Below are positions 9,575-16,663 of a stretch of 17,325 nt of DNA, piece by piece. This stretch comes from Caulobacteraceae bacterium (GTDB lineage Bacteria; Pseudomonadota; Alphaproteobacteria; Caulobacterales; Caulobacteraceae): positions 1-17,325 of the forward strand of contig CANGRP010000017.1 in the NCBI GenBank assembly GCA_947456005.1, given 5' to 3'. Under the pieces are notes generated by a model, which was not told where the DNA came from, made no database searches, and saw only the letters and a program-made list of their open reading frames with translations. The stretch's first letter is position 1. Each line of letters starts with the position of its first letter. A program made the translations under genes and the position numbers.

Positions 9575-10871
9575 AGCGAAGCGCCTCCACCGGATCGAGG
9601 CGGCTGGCGCGCCAGGCCGGCGGCAGGGTGGCCAGGAAGGCGGCGGCGAGGGACCAGCCGAGGATCAGGACCACCTCCGCCCAGTCGATCCGGGCCGGGA
9701 TGCGGGAGAGATAGTAGACGTCGGAGGCGAAGACCCGGGCGCCGGTCACCCACTCCACCGCCTGCTGTATCGGGCCGATATAGGTGCAGAAGACGACCCC
9801 CAGCAGAAGGCCGGTCAGGGCGCCTGCGACGCCCACAGCCGCTCCGGCCATGAAGAATATCCGCAGGATCGCGCCCTGCCCGGCGCCCATGGTGCGCAGG
9901 ATGGCGATATCGCGTCCCTTGTTCTTCACCAGCATGATCAGGCCGGAAATGATGTTGGCCGCGGCGATGACCACTAGCATCATCAGGATCAGCCGCATGA
10001 CGTTGCGCTCGACCTGCAGGGCGCCCCAGAAGGCGGCGTTGCGCTCGGTCCAATCGGAGACGGAGGCGGCGGGTCCGGCCAGGCTGGCGGCCTGGGCCTT
10101 GACCTCCGCAGCGCGCTCCGGGTCGGAGAGCCTCAGCTCGATGAAATCCGGCGCCCCCTCCCGTCCGAAGAACAGCCCCGCCTGCTCGATGGGCATGTAG
10201 AGGAAGCTCTGGTCGTACTCGCTCATGCCGACGCTGAAGAGGCCTGAGACGATGAAGGTCTTGCGCTGGGGCGCGTCGCCGAAGGCCGTCGCGGCGCCCG
10301 TCGGGGAGATCAGGGTGATGGGGTCGCCGGGACGCAGCCCCAGGCTGGCGGCGAGCCTCTCGCCAAGGAGGACGCGGTCGCCGCCGTATTCGCCCTCTCC
10401 CCAGCCGTCGAGTCCGCCCGGGGTGACATTGTCCGAAACGAGGCGGGTGGCCGCCAGGTCGGCGCGGGAGACACCCCGGACGATGGCCCCGGAAACCGAG
10501 CCGTCGCCCACCGCCATGACCTGGCCCTCGATCACCGGGGCGGCCTGGACCACCCCGGGCAGTCCGGAGAGCTGGCGGGTCAGCCCGGCCGTATCGAGGC
10601 CGGAGGCGGGCGCTGTGGAGACAAAGACATGTCCGTTGAAGCCGAGGATGCGCGAGAGGAGTTCGGTCCGGAACCCGTTCATCACGCTCATGACGATGAT
10701 CAGCACCGCCACGGCCAGGGCGATGCCGACGTAGGCGATGACGCCGATCATGGCCACGCCGCCCTCCCGACGCTTGGAGCGCAGGTAGCGCCCGGCCACC
10801 ATCCGCTCCCATCGACTGAAGGGGCCGGCGGGGCGGACGTCCGGGACGTCGGAGGCAATGGGGTCGGGCAT
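9567..10871 (-). CDS. lolC: Lipoprotein-releasing ABC transporter permease (LolC/LolE family)
   Basis: Membrane subunit of the Lol system, 434 residues, with the MacB-like topology of this family. A cytoplasmic N-terminus (SRWERMVAGRYLRSKR) precedes the first membrane helix at about 40-65. A large periplasmic domain (about 66-290) follows, then three C-terminal helices (MMLVVIAAANIISGLIML; FFMAGAAVGVAGALTGLLLGV; VVLILGWSLAAAFLATLPP). It ends in the typical WRASRLDPVEALRYE. Many alphaproteobacteria have one such hybrid permease, sometimes called LolF, rather than separate LolC and LolE, and no second permease lies next to lolD here. The start ATG 10869-10871 is 50 nt after a strong terminator, so a promoter must lie in that short gap or expression depends on read-through. 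Confidence 0.94.
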   Translation of the reverse strand: MPDPIASDVPDVRPAGPFSRWERMVAGRYLRSKRREGGVAMIGVIAYVGIALAVAVLIIVMSVMNGFRTELLSRILGFNGHVFVSTAPASGLDTAGLTRQLSGLPGVVQAAPVIEGQVMAVGDGSVSGAIVRGVSRADLAATRLVSDNVTPGGLDGWGEGEYGGDRVLLGERLAASLGLRPGDPITLISPTGAATAFGDAPQRKTFIVSGLFSVGMSEYDQSFLYMPIEQAGLFFGREGAPDFIELRLSDPERAAEVKAQAASLAGPAASVSDWTERNAAFWGALQVERNVMRLILMMLVVIAAANIISGLIMLVKNKGRDIAILRTMGAGQGAILRIFFMAGAAVGVAGALTGLLLGVVFCTYIGPIQQAVEWVTGARVFASDVYYLSRIPARIDWAEVVLILGWSLAAAFLATLPPAWRASRLDPVEALRYE

Positions 10872-10920
10872 GGGCTCGGACTAGGGTGGGACCCGAACGC
10901 TATGCCCCGGTTCGCGGGCG

Positions 10921-10953
10921 AAAAGAAGGCCGCCCGGGAGCTGGGCGGCCTTC
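10921..10953 (-). terminator. Intrinsic terminator of the birA...DUF1467 unit
   Basis: On the minus strand, a perfect 11-bp stem (GAAGGCCGCCC at 10943-10953 pairing with 10925-10935) encloses a 7-nt loop and is followed immediately by TTTT (10924-10921). It lies 160 nt after the DUF1467 stop codon and 50 nt before the lolC start. Confidence 0.88.
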
Positions 10954-11113
10954 TCCATCTCGGGGAACGCTCCGACGAAGTCCGCGACCTGAGGAAACCG
11001 GCTTTCTTCGGCCCCGTCCCGGACTTCCTGCGTCCCGTTCGCCTGTGCGTCTGGGGTGCCCGGTTCGTGGGCGGACGGCCTCCGGGGCGCCCGGCGATTG
11101 GGCGGCGCTGGCC
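10954..11113. other. Non-coding 3' segment between DUF1467 and the terminator
   Basis: 160 nt with no supported gene. The short frames that cross it on both strands also run through the terminator stem and resemble no family I know. I recall proS occupying this position in relatives, but no recognisable prolyl-tRNA synthetase sequence remains. Confidence 0.5.
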
Positions 11114-11374
11114 TCAGCTGACCCGACGCAGGGGGGTGACCGAGATGAGCTCGAATTGAATCACCAGGAAGAGGAGGACGAAGAGGACCGCGGAGACCAC
11201 TGTCGTCAGGAGAAACTTCTCCTTCAGGCGCGGATTGACAGGCGAGGCCGGATCGCCGCCGGCCGGCGGCTTGATCCCCGCCTCGGCGTGGGACTGGGAG
11301 CCCAGGGGCAGGACGGCGAAGAGGACTGTCCACCAGAGGGTGAGGTAGATGGCGATGCCGGTGAAGAGGTTCAC
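11114..11374 (-). CDS. DUF1467 family small membrane protein
   Basis: 86-residue protein with two predicted membrane helices (about 4-24, containing IYLTLWWTVLFAVLPLG, and 53-73, FLLTTVVSAVLFVLLFLVI), separated by a soluble Pro/Gly-rich loop. The pattern matches DUF1467, a family of unknown function found mainly in alphaproteobacteria next to mce and proS or lolC. The start is a GTG at 11372-11374 that overlaps the mce stop codon as GTGA (4 nt), indicating translational coupling. No function can be assigned from sequence; linkage to mce is positional only. Confidence 0.88.
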   Translation of the reverse strand: MNLFTGIAIYLTLWWTVLFAVLPLGSQSHAEAGIKPPAGGDPASPVNPRLKEKFLLTTVVSAVLFVLLFLVIQFELISVTPLRRVS

Positions 11375-11796
11375 GAGTGCCCACCATTTGGGGTCTCCAT
11401 GAGCTCGACGAGGACGCCGCCCATGTTCCTGGGGTGGACGAAGATCACCGGCGTGCCGTGGGCGCCGATCCGCGGGACGCCGTTGTTCAGCACGGTGGCG
11501 CCCTTGGCGGCCATGTCGTCCCGGGCCGCCAGGATGTCCTCGACCTCGAAGCAGACATGGTGCTGGCCGCCTGCGGGGTTCTTCGCCAGGAAGCCATGAA
11601 GGGGCGAAGCTTCGCCGAGGGGTTCAATCAGCTCGATCTGGCTGTTCGGCAGGTCGACGAAGCACACATTGACGCCCTGCTCCGGCATGGCCTTGACCGC
11701 CGAGATCTGCGTGGCGCCGAGGACGTCGCGATAGAGCTTCACGGACTCGGCGATGGAGGGGGTGGCGACCCCGACATGGTTCAATCTTCCGATCAT
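11371..11796 (-). CDS. mce: Methylmalonyl-CoA epimerase
   Basis: This vicinal-oxygen-chelate enzyme interconverts (2R)- and (2S)-methylmalonyl-CoA, linking propionyl-CoA carboxylation to methylmalonyl-CoA mutase. From ATG 11794-11796 the protein has 141 residues, the normal family length, starting MIGRLNHVGVATPS. The metal-site pattern is visible: His7 (LNHVG), His79/80 (GGQHHVCFEV) and Glu131 (VLVELMET), plus the NNGVPRIGAHGTPVIFVHP segment typical of the family. The frame stays open to an ATG at 11835, nine bases after the CoA-transferase stop; neither start has a strong ribosome-binding site, so 13 extra residues are possible. It lies between a CoA-transferase and DUF1467. Confidence 0.94.
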   Translation of the reverse strand: MIGRLNHVGVATPSIAESVKLYRDVLGATQISAVKAMPEQGVNVCFVDLPNSQIELIEPLGEASPLHGFLAKNPAGGQHHVCFEVEDILAARDDMAAKGATVLNNGVPRIGAHGTPVIFVHPRNMGGVLVELMETPNGGHS

Positions 11797-11844
11797 GCCG
11801 GATGCATACAACGCCATCGGGCCGGCGTCATCCATGACCCGGGG

Positions 11845-14130
11845 TCACTGGGTGAAGAGGGCCGCCCCGCCGTCCCTCAGGTGGCTGCGCGCCGCCGCCG
11901 GCTCGAACACTGCCCCGGCGGCGAGCAGGGCCTCGATCCGCTCTGGCGCCAGCCCGAACTCGGCGAGGACCTGCAGGGTATGCTCACCTGCGTCGGGAAC
12001 GGGATGCCGGAAGCCGCCCGGGGTCCGGTCGAAGTCGACGTAGCTGCGAACCCCCACCGCCTCGCCGAGCCGGCCGTGCCGCCAGGCCTCGTAAACACCG
12101 TTCTCCGCCAGCCAGGCGTCCTCATAGGCCTCGTAGCCGCGTACGCAGGGCGCACAGGGCACGCCGGCCGCCTCCAGGGCGTCCAGTGTGGCGGCGCGGG
12201 GGCGTCCCGACAGGGTGGCCGCCAGCCGTCCGGCAAGGGGCCCCTCGGGGGGTGCGGTGAGGGCGTCTGTGGGGTCCGCCTGCGTCTCAAGCACCGTCAG
12301 CAGGGCGTCCGCCTCGGCGACCGTCTCGGCGGCCACGGCGAGCCAGCCGTCCTGGCATTCATAGTACCGATGGACCGGGCTGAGCCCCACGCAGTCCACC
12401 CCGCCGGAAGGCGCCGGCGGACGGCCCTCCCAGGTGACGACCTCGCCCAACTGGAAGGTCAGGCTCTGGGCCAGCAGGCTGGTGATGACCTCCTGCCCCT
12501 CCCCTGTCCGGCGGCGGGCGTTGAGGGCCGAGATGATGCCGAAGGCGACCACGCCGGCGGTGGCCACGTCGTTGACAGCGATGGTGTGCAGGACGGGTTC
12601 GGCCGCACCGCCCTGGGCGGCCATCATGCCGCCCTCGGCCTGGAGCAGGGGATCGAAGCCCGGCAGGGGCGCCCGGGGCCCGGCGTCGCCATAGGCGTTC
12701 ACGGAGCAGCTGATGATCCGCGGGTTGACCTGCCGCAGGGCCTCGTAGTCGACGCCGAGCCGCTTGCGGACGCCAAAGCGGTAGTTGTCGAGCACAACGT
12801 CGGACTGGCGGACGAGGTCGAGGAACATCTCCTTCGCCCCCGGCTGCTTGAGGTCGATCCCGAGGCCGCGCTTGCCCCGGTTGCAGGCCAGGAACGGCCC
12901 GCCGTCGGAGCGGAAGGGATCCCCCTCAGGCGACTCGATCTTGATGACCTCCGCGCCCAGGTTGGCGAGAACGGCGCCGGCCAGGGCGCCGGCGATGACC
13001 GAGCCCATGTCGAGGACCTTCACGCCTTCCAGGGGCCGGCGCGCCCCTGGCCCCGCAACGGCGGGCGGCGGCGGCGTCCAGGCCGGGAGCGATCCGGCGG
13101 CCGGCAGGCTGCGGACGGAGGCCGGGGTGGTCGAGAGCCGCACCGGGGGGCCAGGCATGGCCAGGCGGCCCCGTACCGGGTCCTCAAACTCAAGCCTCAG
13201 CCCGGCGTGGCGCACAGCCTCTCCAGCAAACCAGTCCGTGCGATTCCCCACAGGCGCGCAGGGCACCCCCGCGTCGGCCAGCAGGCCCAGCCAATGCCGG
13301 CGCGGCTGGCTCCGGAACACCTCCTCCAGCACGTCGAGGGCGAGGGCGGGGTTGAGGACCAGGGTCTCCCAGTGGGCGCCGAGGCCCAGGGCGTCGATGG
13401 CCTTTCGGAAGAAGGGCATGAAGAGGGTGGCCAGGAAGAACCACTCGCCGTCCCCGCACTGGTAGAGGCGATAGGTTGGCGAGGCCCCCTGGGGCAGGCC
13501 TCGCGGCAGGCGGGGCTGGTCGAGGACCATGACCACGCCGCCCACCTCAGACACGCCATGCAGACCGCTGACGGTCACCGCCTGGCCCTGCCCGGAGGCG
13601 CCGCGCTCGTAGAGGGCCGCACCCATGGCCCCCGCCGCCATCACCGCCTGGCCATACCAGCCAATGGGCAGGATCAGGTGGATGGGGCTATCCCCGTAGG
13701 CGCCCTGCCGGAAGGCGATGCCGGAGGCCGCCGCCAGCAGGCTGTGACGCGGAGGCATGCGGCTCCAACGGCCCCGGGTCCCGTAGGGCGGCATCCAGAC
13801 ATGGATCAGGTGGGGCGCGCCCTGCCGCAGGCTGGCGGCGTCCAGGCCCAGGGCCTCCAGGTCCCCGGGCGGATGGTCGAAGACGGCGATGTCCGCGGCC
13901 CGGGCCAGGTCCTGCGCCCGCACCCGATCGGCCGGGTCCGCCAGGTCGAGGACCACGATGGTCTTGTTCCGGTTCCAGGCCGGATAGCCGGGATGGTCCT
14001 TCAGCCGGTCGCCGCCGGGGGGTTCGACCTTGACGATCTCGGCCTCAAAGTCGCCCAGCAGCATGCAGGCCATCGGCCCGGCGACGCCCTGCGTGAAGTC
14101 GGCGATGCGCACGCCCCGGTAGGCAGCCAT
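11845..14130 (-). CDS. Tandem two-domain CaiB/BaiF (class III) CoA-transferase
   Basis: Large 761-residue protein made of two class III CoA-transferase units. The N-terminal unit (about 1-345) starts YRGVRIADFTQGVAGPMACMLLGDFEAEIVKVEPP. A Pro/Ala-rich linker spans about 340-365. The C-terminal unit (about 366-761) starts LEGVKVLDMGSVIAGALAGAVLANLGAEVIKIESP and includes NRGKRGLGIDLK. Members usually have one unit of about 400 residues and move CoA between carboxylic acids, or racemise acyl-CoAs, through a catalytic Asp in the motif ahead of the AAL helix. That Asp seems present in the C-terminal unit (AVND521VATAG), but the equivalent in the N-terminal unit is Trp158 (LPIGW158YGQA). The start ATG 14128-14130 has a GGGGGAGG-type site upstream. 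It lies 76 nt after rnj and 9 nt before the longer mce frame. The substrate is unknown. Confidence 0.9.
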   Translation of the reverse strand: MAAYRGVRIADFTQGVAGPMACMLLGDFEAEIVKVEPPGGDRLKDHPGYPAWNRNKTIVVLDLADPADRVRAQDLARAADIAVFDHPPGDLEALGLDAASLRQGAPHLIHVWMPPYGTRGRWSRMPPRHSLLAAASGIAFRQGAYGDSPIHLILPIGWYGQAVMAAGAMGAALYERGASGQGQAVTVSGLHGVSEVGGVVMVLDQPRLPRGLPQGASPTYRLYQCGDGEWFFLATLFMPFFRKAIDALGLGAHWETLVLNPALALDVLEEVFRSQPRRHWLGLLADAGVPCAPVGNRTDWFAGEAVRHAGLRLEFEDPVRGRLAMPGPPVRLSTTPASVRSLPAAGSLPAWTPPPPAVAGPGARRPLEGVKVLDMGSVIAGALAGAVLANLGAEVIKIESPEGDPFRSDGGPFLACNRGKRGLGIDLKQPGAKEMFLDLVRQSDVVLDNYRFGVRKRLGVDYEALRQVNPRIISCSVNAYGDAGPRAPLPGFDPLLQAEGGMMAAQGGAAEPVLHTIAVNDVATAGVVAFGIISALNARRRTGEGQEVITSLLAQSLTFQLGEVVTWEGRPPAPSGGVDCVGLSPVHRYYECQDGWLAVAAETVAEADALLTVLETQADPTDALTAPPEGPLAGRLAATLSGRPRAATLDALEAAGVPCAPCVRGYEAYEDAWLAENGVYEAWRHGRLGEAVGVRSYVDFDRTPGGFRHPVPDAGEHTLQVLAEFGLAPERIEALLAAGAVFEPAAARSHLRDGGAALFTQ

Positions 14131-14206
14131 GCCCCCTCCCCCTCTTCTTCTGTTGAGAGGAAGGTCGGCGAAAGCGGCCCCGCTGGCAAGCCGTCCGCCG
14201 CGCGCC

Positions 14207-15889
14207 TCAGAGCCTGAGGAGGGTGGTCTGGACCACAGGGCGGCGCCCCCAGATGCGCTGGGCGGCCTTCTTCAGGGCGCGCGAGATAGCGGCTTCCACC
14301 TCCGCGTCGATCTCCCGCTGGTCGCCGTCGAGGCGGCGCACGGCGGCCTCCGCCGCGTCGGCCAGGTCGTCGAGCAGGTCCTCCAAAGGACGCTCCGGCT
14401 CTCCCGGCAGACCGATGGCCCGGACCTGGGGACCCGAGGCGATGCGGCCGCGGCCATCCAGGACAAGGGCGGCGTGGAGGACGCCGCTGGAGGCGGCGAT
14501 ACGGCGCTCGCGCAGGGGCTCTCCATCCTGGGGGGTCAGGAAACCGCCATCGATGTAGATGCGTCCGGCGGGAACCTCGTCGATCACTTCCGCCCGGCCC
14601 GGCGCCAGGCGCACCATGTCGCCATTCCGGGGCGCCACCGTCTGCGGCACCTGGAGGTCGCGGGCGAAGGCGGCGTGCTCCAGCAGGTGCCTGCGTTCCC
14701 CATGGGTCGGCACGGCGATCCTGGGGCGGGCCCAGGCGTACATGTCGGCCAGCTCGTCGCGGCAGGGGTGGCCCGAGACGTGGATTCCCGGATGCTCATG
14801 GTCCGTGATCAGGCGCACACCCCGCTCAGCGAGCCGGTCCTGCATGTTTCGGATGGCGATCTCGTTGCCGGGGATGACCCGGCTGGAGAAGATCACGCTG
14901 TCCCCCGCGCCCAGGCGGATGTGCGGGTGCGAGCCGTCTGCGATGCGGGACAGGGCGGCGCGCGGCTCGCCCTGGCTGCCCGTGCACAAAAGGAGCACCT
15001 GGTCTGGCGGCAAATGGGCAGCCTGGGCTTCCGAGATGAAGCCCTGGGAGTCCACGTCCATGCCTACGTGACGGGCGGCGGCGGCCATGCGGATCATGGA
15101 CCGGCCCACCAGGCAGATCTTCCGGCCAGCAGCGCGGCCGGCGTGGATGGCGGTCTCCATCCGGGCCACGTTGGAGGCGAAGCAGGCCACGGCGACGCGG
15201 CCGCCCTGGGCGGCGATGACCTTGACGAGTTCGTCGCGGACGTCGGCCTCTGAGCCCGCCCGCCCGTCGACGAAGACATTGGTGGAGTCGCAGACCATGG
15301 CCAGGACGCCCTCGTCGCCGAGGGCCCGCAGGCTCTCCGCATCGGTCACCTCGCCCAGCAGGGGCGCCGGATCGATCTTCCAGTCCCCGGTATGGAGCAC
15401 CACGCCAAGGGGCGTGCGGATGACCAGGCCGTTGGGCTCGGGAATGGAGTGGGTCAGGGTGACGAGCTCGATGTCGAAGGGGCCCAGGACCAGACGACCG
15501 CCGAGGGGCACGATGTTGAGTTCGACCTCATCCTCCAGACCCCGCTCCCGCAGCTTCTCGCGCAGCAGGAAGGCGGTGAAGGGCGTGGCGTAGAGCGGAG
15601 CCCTCAGGCGCGGCCAAAGCCAGGCCACCGCGCCGATATGGTCCTCATGGGCGTGGGTGAGGACGATCCCCAGGATGTCGTCGGCATGTTCCTCGATCCA
15701 GGCCGGGTCCGGGAGGATGACATCGACACCCGGCGTGTCCTGGCCGCCGAAGGTGACCCCCAGGTCCGCCACGATCCAGCGGCGACGATCGGGAGGGCCG
15801 TAGCCGTAGAGGTTGAAATTCATGCCGATCTCGCCGGACCCGCCCAGGGGCAGGAAGACAAGTTCGTCGTCAGGACGCGGTCCGGCCAC
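14207..15889 (-). CDS. rnj: Ribonuclease J
   Basis: Metallo-beta-lactamase/beta-CASP ribonuclease with 5'-3' exo- and endonuclease activity in RNA maturation and decay, 560 residues. Visible motifs are the N-terminal LPLGGSGEIGMNFNLYG, the metal site HAHEDH at 79-84, His147 (LTHSIPEPNG), Asp169 (HTGDWKID) and CDSTN at about 200-204. The beta-CASP part contains CTGSQGEP, the HVSGH motif at 370-374 and PTHGERRHL. A short C-terminal domain follows. The start is a GTG at 15887-15889 that directly abuts the coaX stop codon (TAG|GTG), with GGGAG upstream. The birA-coaX-rnj order is conserved in alphaproteobacteria. Confidence 0.96.
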   Translation of the reverse strand: MAGPRPDDELVFLPLGGSGEIGMNFNLYGYGPPDRRRWIVADLGVTFGGQDTPGVDVILPDPAWIEEHADDILGIVLTHAHEDHIGAVAWLWPRLRAPLYATPFTAFLLREKLRERGLEDEVELNIVPLGGRLVLGPFDIELVTLTHSIPEPNGLVIRTPLGVVLHTGDWKIDPAPLLGEVTDAESLRALGDEGVLAMVCDSTNVFVDGRAGSEADVRDELVKVIAAQGGRVAVACFASNVARMETAIHAGRAAGRKICLVGRSMIRMAAAARHVGMDVDSQGFISEAQAAHLPPDQVLLLCTGSQGEPRAALSRIADGSHPHIRLGAGDSVIFSSRVIPGNEIAIRNMQDRLAERGVRLITDHEHPGIHVSGHPCRDELADMYAWARPRIAVPTHGERRHLLEHAAFARDLQVPQTVAPRNGDMVRLAPGRAEVIDEVPAGRIYIDGGFLTPQDGEPLRERRIAASSGVLHAALVLDGRGRIASGPQVRAIGLPGEPERPLEDLLDDLADAAEAAVRRLDGDQREIDAEVEAAISRALKKAAQRIWGRRPVVQTTLLRL

Positions 15890-16663
15890 CTAGCGGGCTC
15901 CCAAGTTACGGCGATGGATTTCCAACATGCCGCGGATGGTCAGGTCGGAGTCGAAATGGTCGATGGCCTCGGTGGCGCCCTGGAAGAGCGACGCCACCCC
16001 GCCCGTCGCCACCACGGTCATAGGCCGGCCCCACTCTTCCCGGATACGGGTGATCAGGCCCTCGATCAGGGCGATGTAGCCCCAGAAGACGCCCGCCTGC
16101 ATGGCGCCGACCGTATCCCGGCCGATGGTCTTCTCGGGGCGCCGGATCGCCACGCGGGGCAGCTTGGCCGCTGCGGCGTGCAGGGCCTCCATGGACAGGT
16201 TGATGCCCGGCGCGATGACCCCGCCCTCGAAGCCCCCGTCCGCGGCGATGACGTCGAAGGTGGTCGCCGTCCCGGAGTCGATGACGATCAGGTCCCCCGG
16301 ATAGACCGCATGCGCACCAATGGCGTTGACGAGGCGGTCGGCGCCCGCCTCGGAGGGCTTCTCCAGGCGAACCGGTATGCCGAGGTCCACGTTCTCGCCG
16401 ATCACCAGGGGCTCCACCTTCAGGTAGCGCCGCGCCAGGTTCCTCAGGTTGAAGACCGACTGGGGCACCACGCTCGAGATGATACAGGCGTCGAGCATGT
16501 CGAACTTCAGGTCGGTCATGGAGAAGAGCTGGTGCAGCCAGACCGCATATTCGTCCGCCGTCCGGGCGGACTGGGTGGCTGTTCGCCATTGGGCGATCCA
16601 CTCCGCGCCGTCATGAACCGCGAAGAGGGTGTTGGTGTTGCCCTGCTCGATCGCCAGCAGCAT
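15890..16663 (-). CDS. coaX: Type III pantothenate kinase
   Basis: CoaX phosphorylates pantothenate in the first step of coenzyme A synthesis and, unlike CoaA, is not feedback-inhibited by CoA. The 257-residue protein has the ASKHA-fold motifs: N-terminal phosphate loop IEQGNTNT at 5-12, ISSVVPQ, GADRLVNAIGA at 107-117, IDSGTATTFD at 128-137, GGVIAPGI and VVATGGVASLF. The first motif normally reads DxGNT; here the catalytic-type Asp6 is Glu6, which may be a lineage feature. The ATG 16661-16663 overlaps the birA stop codon by one base (TGATG), and the TAG stop abuts the rnj GTG start. Confidence 0.96.
   Translation of the reverse strand: MLLAIEQGNTNTLFAVHDGAEWIAQWRTATQSARTADEYAVWLHQLFSMTDLKFDMLDACIISSVVPQSVFNLRNLARRYLKVEPLVIGENVDLGIPVRLEKPSEAGADRLVNAIGAHAVYPGDLIVIDSGTATTFDVIAADGGFEGGVIAPGINLSMEALHAAAAKLPRVAIRRPEKTIGRDTVGAMQAGVFWGYIALIEGLITRIREEWGRPMTVVATGGVASLFQGATEAIDHFDSDLTIRGMLEIHRRNLGAR

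Noticed and set aside
10881..11159. Short open frames on both strands between DUF1467 and lolC
   Set aside because: They run through the terminator stem and overlap DUF1467 in another frame, show no family similarity, and do not resemble proS.
11377..14217. A 946-codon open frame on the plus strand opposite the CoA-transferase and mce
   Set aside because: High-GC genomes give long antisense open frames. The translation is low-complexity (Gly, Arg, His, Gln) with no family motif, while the minus strand carries two clear genes with conserved residues.
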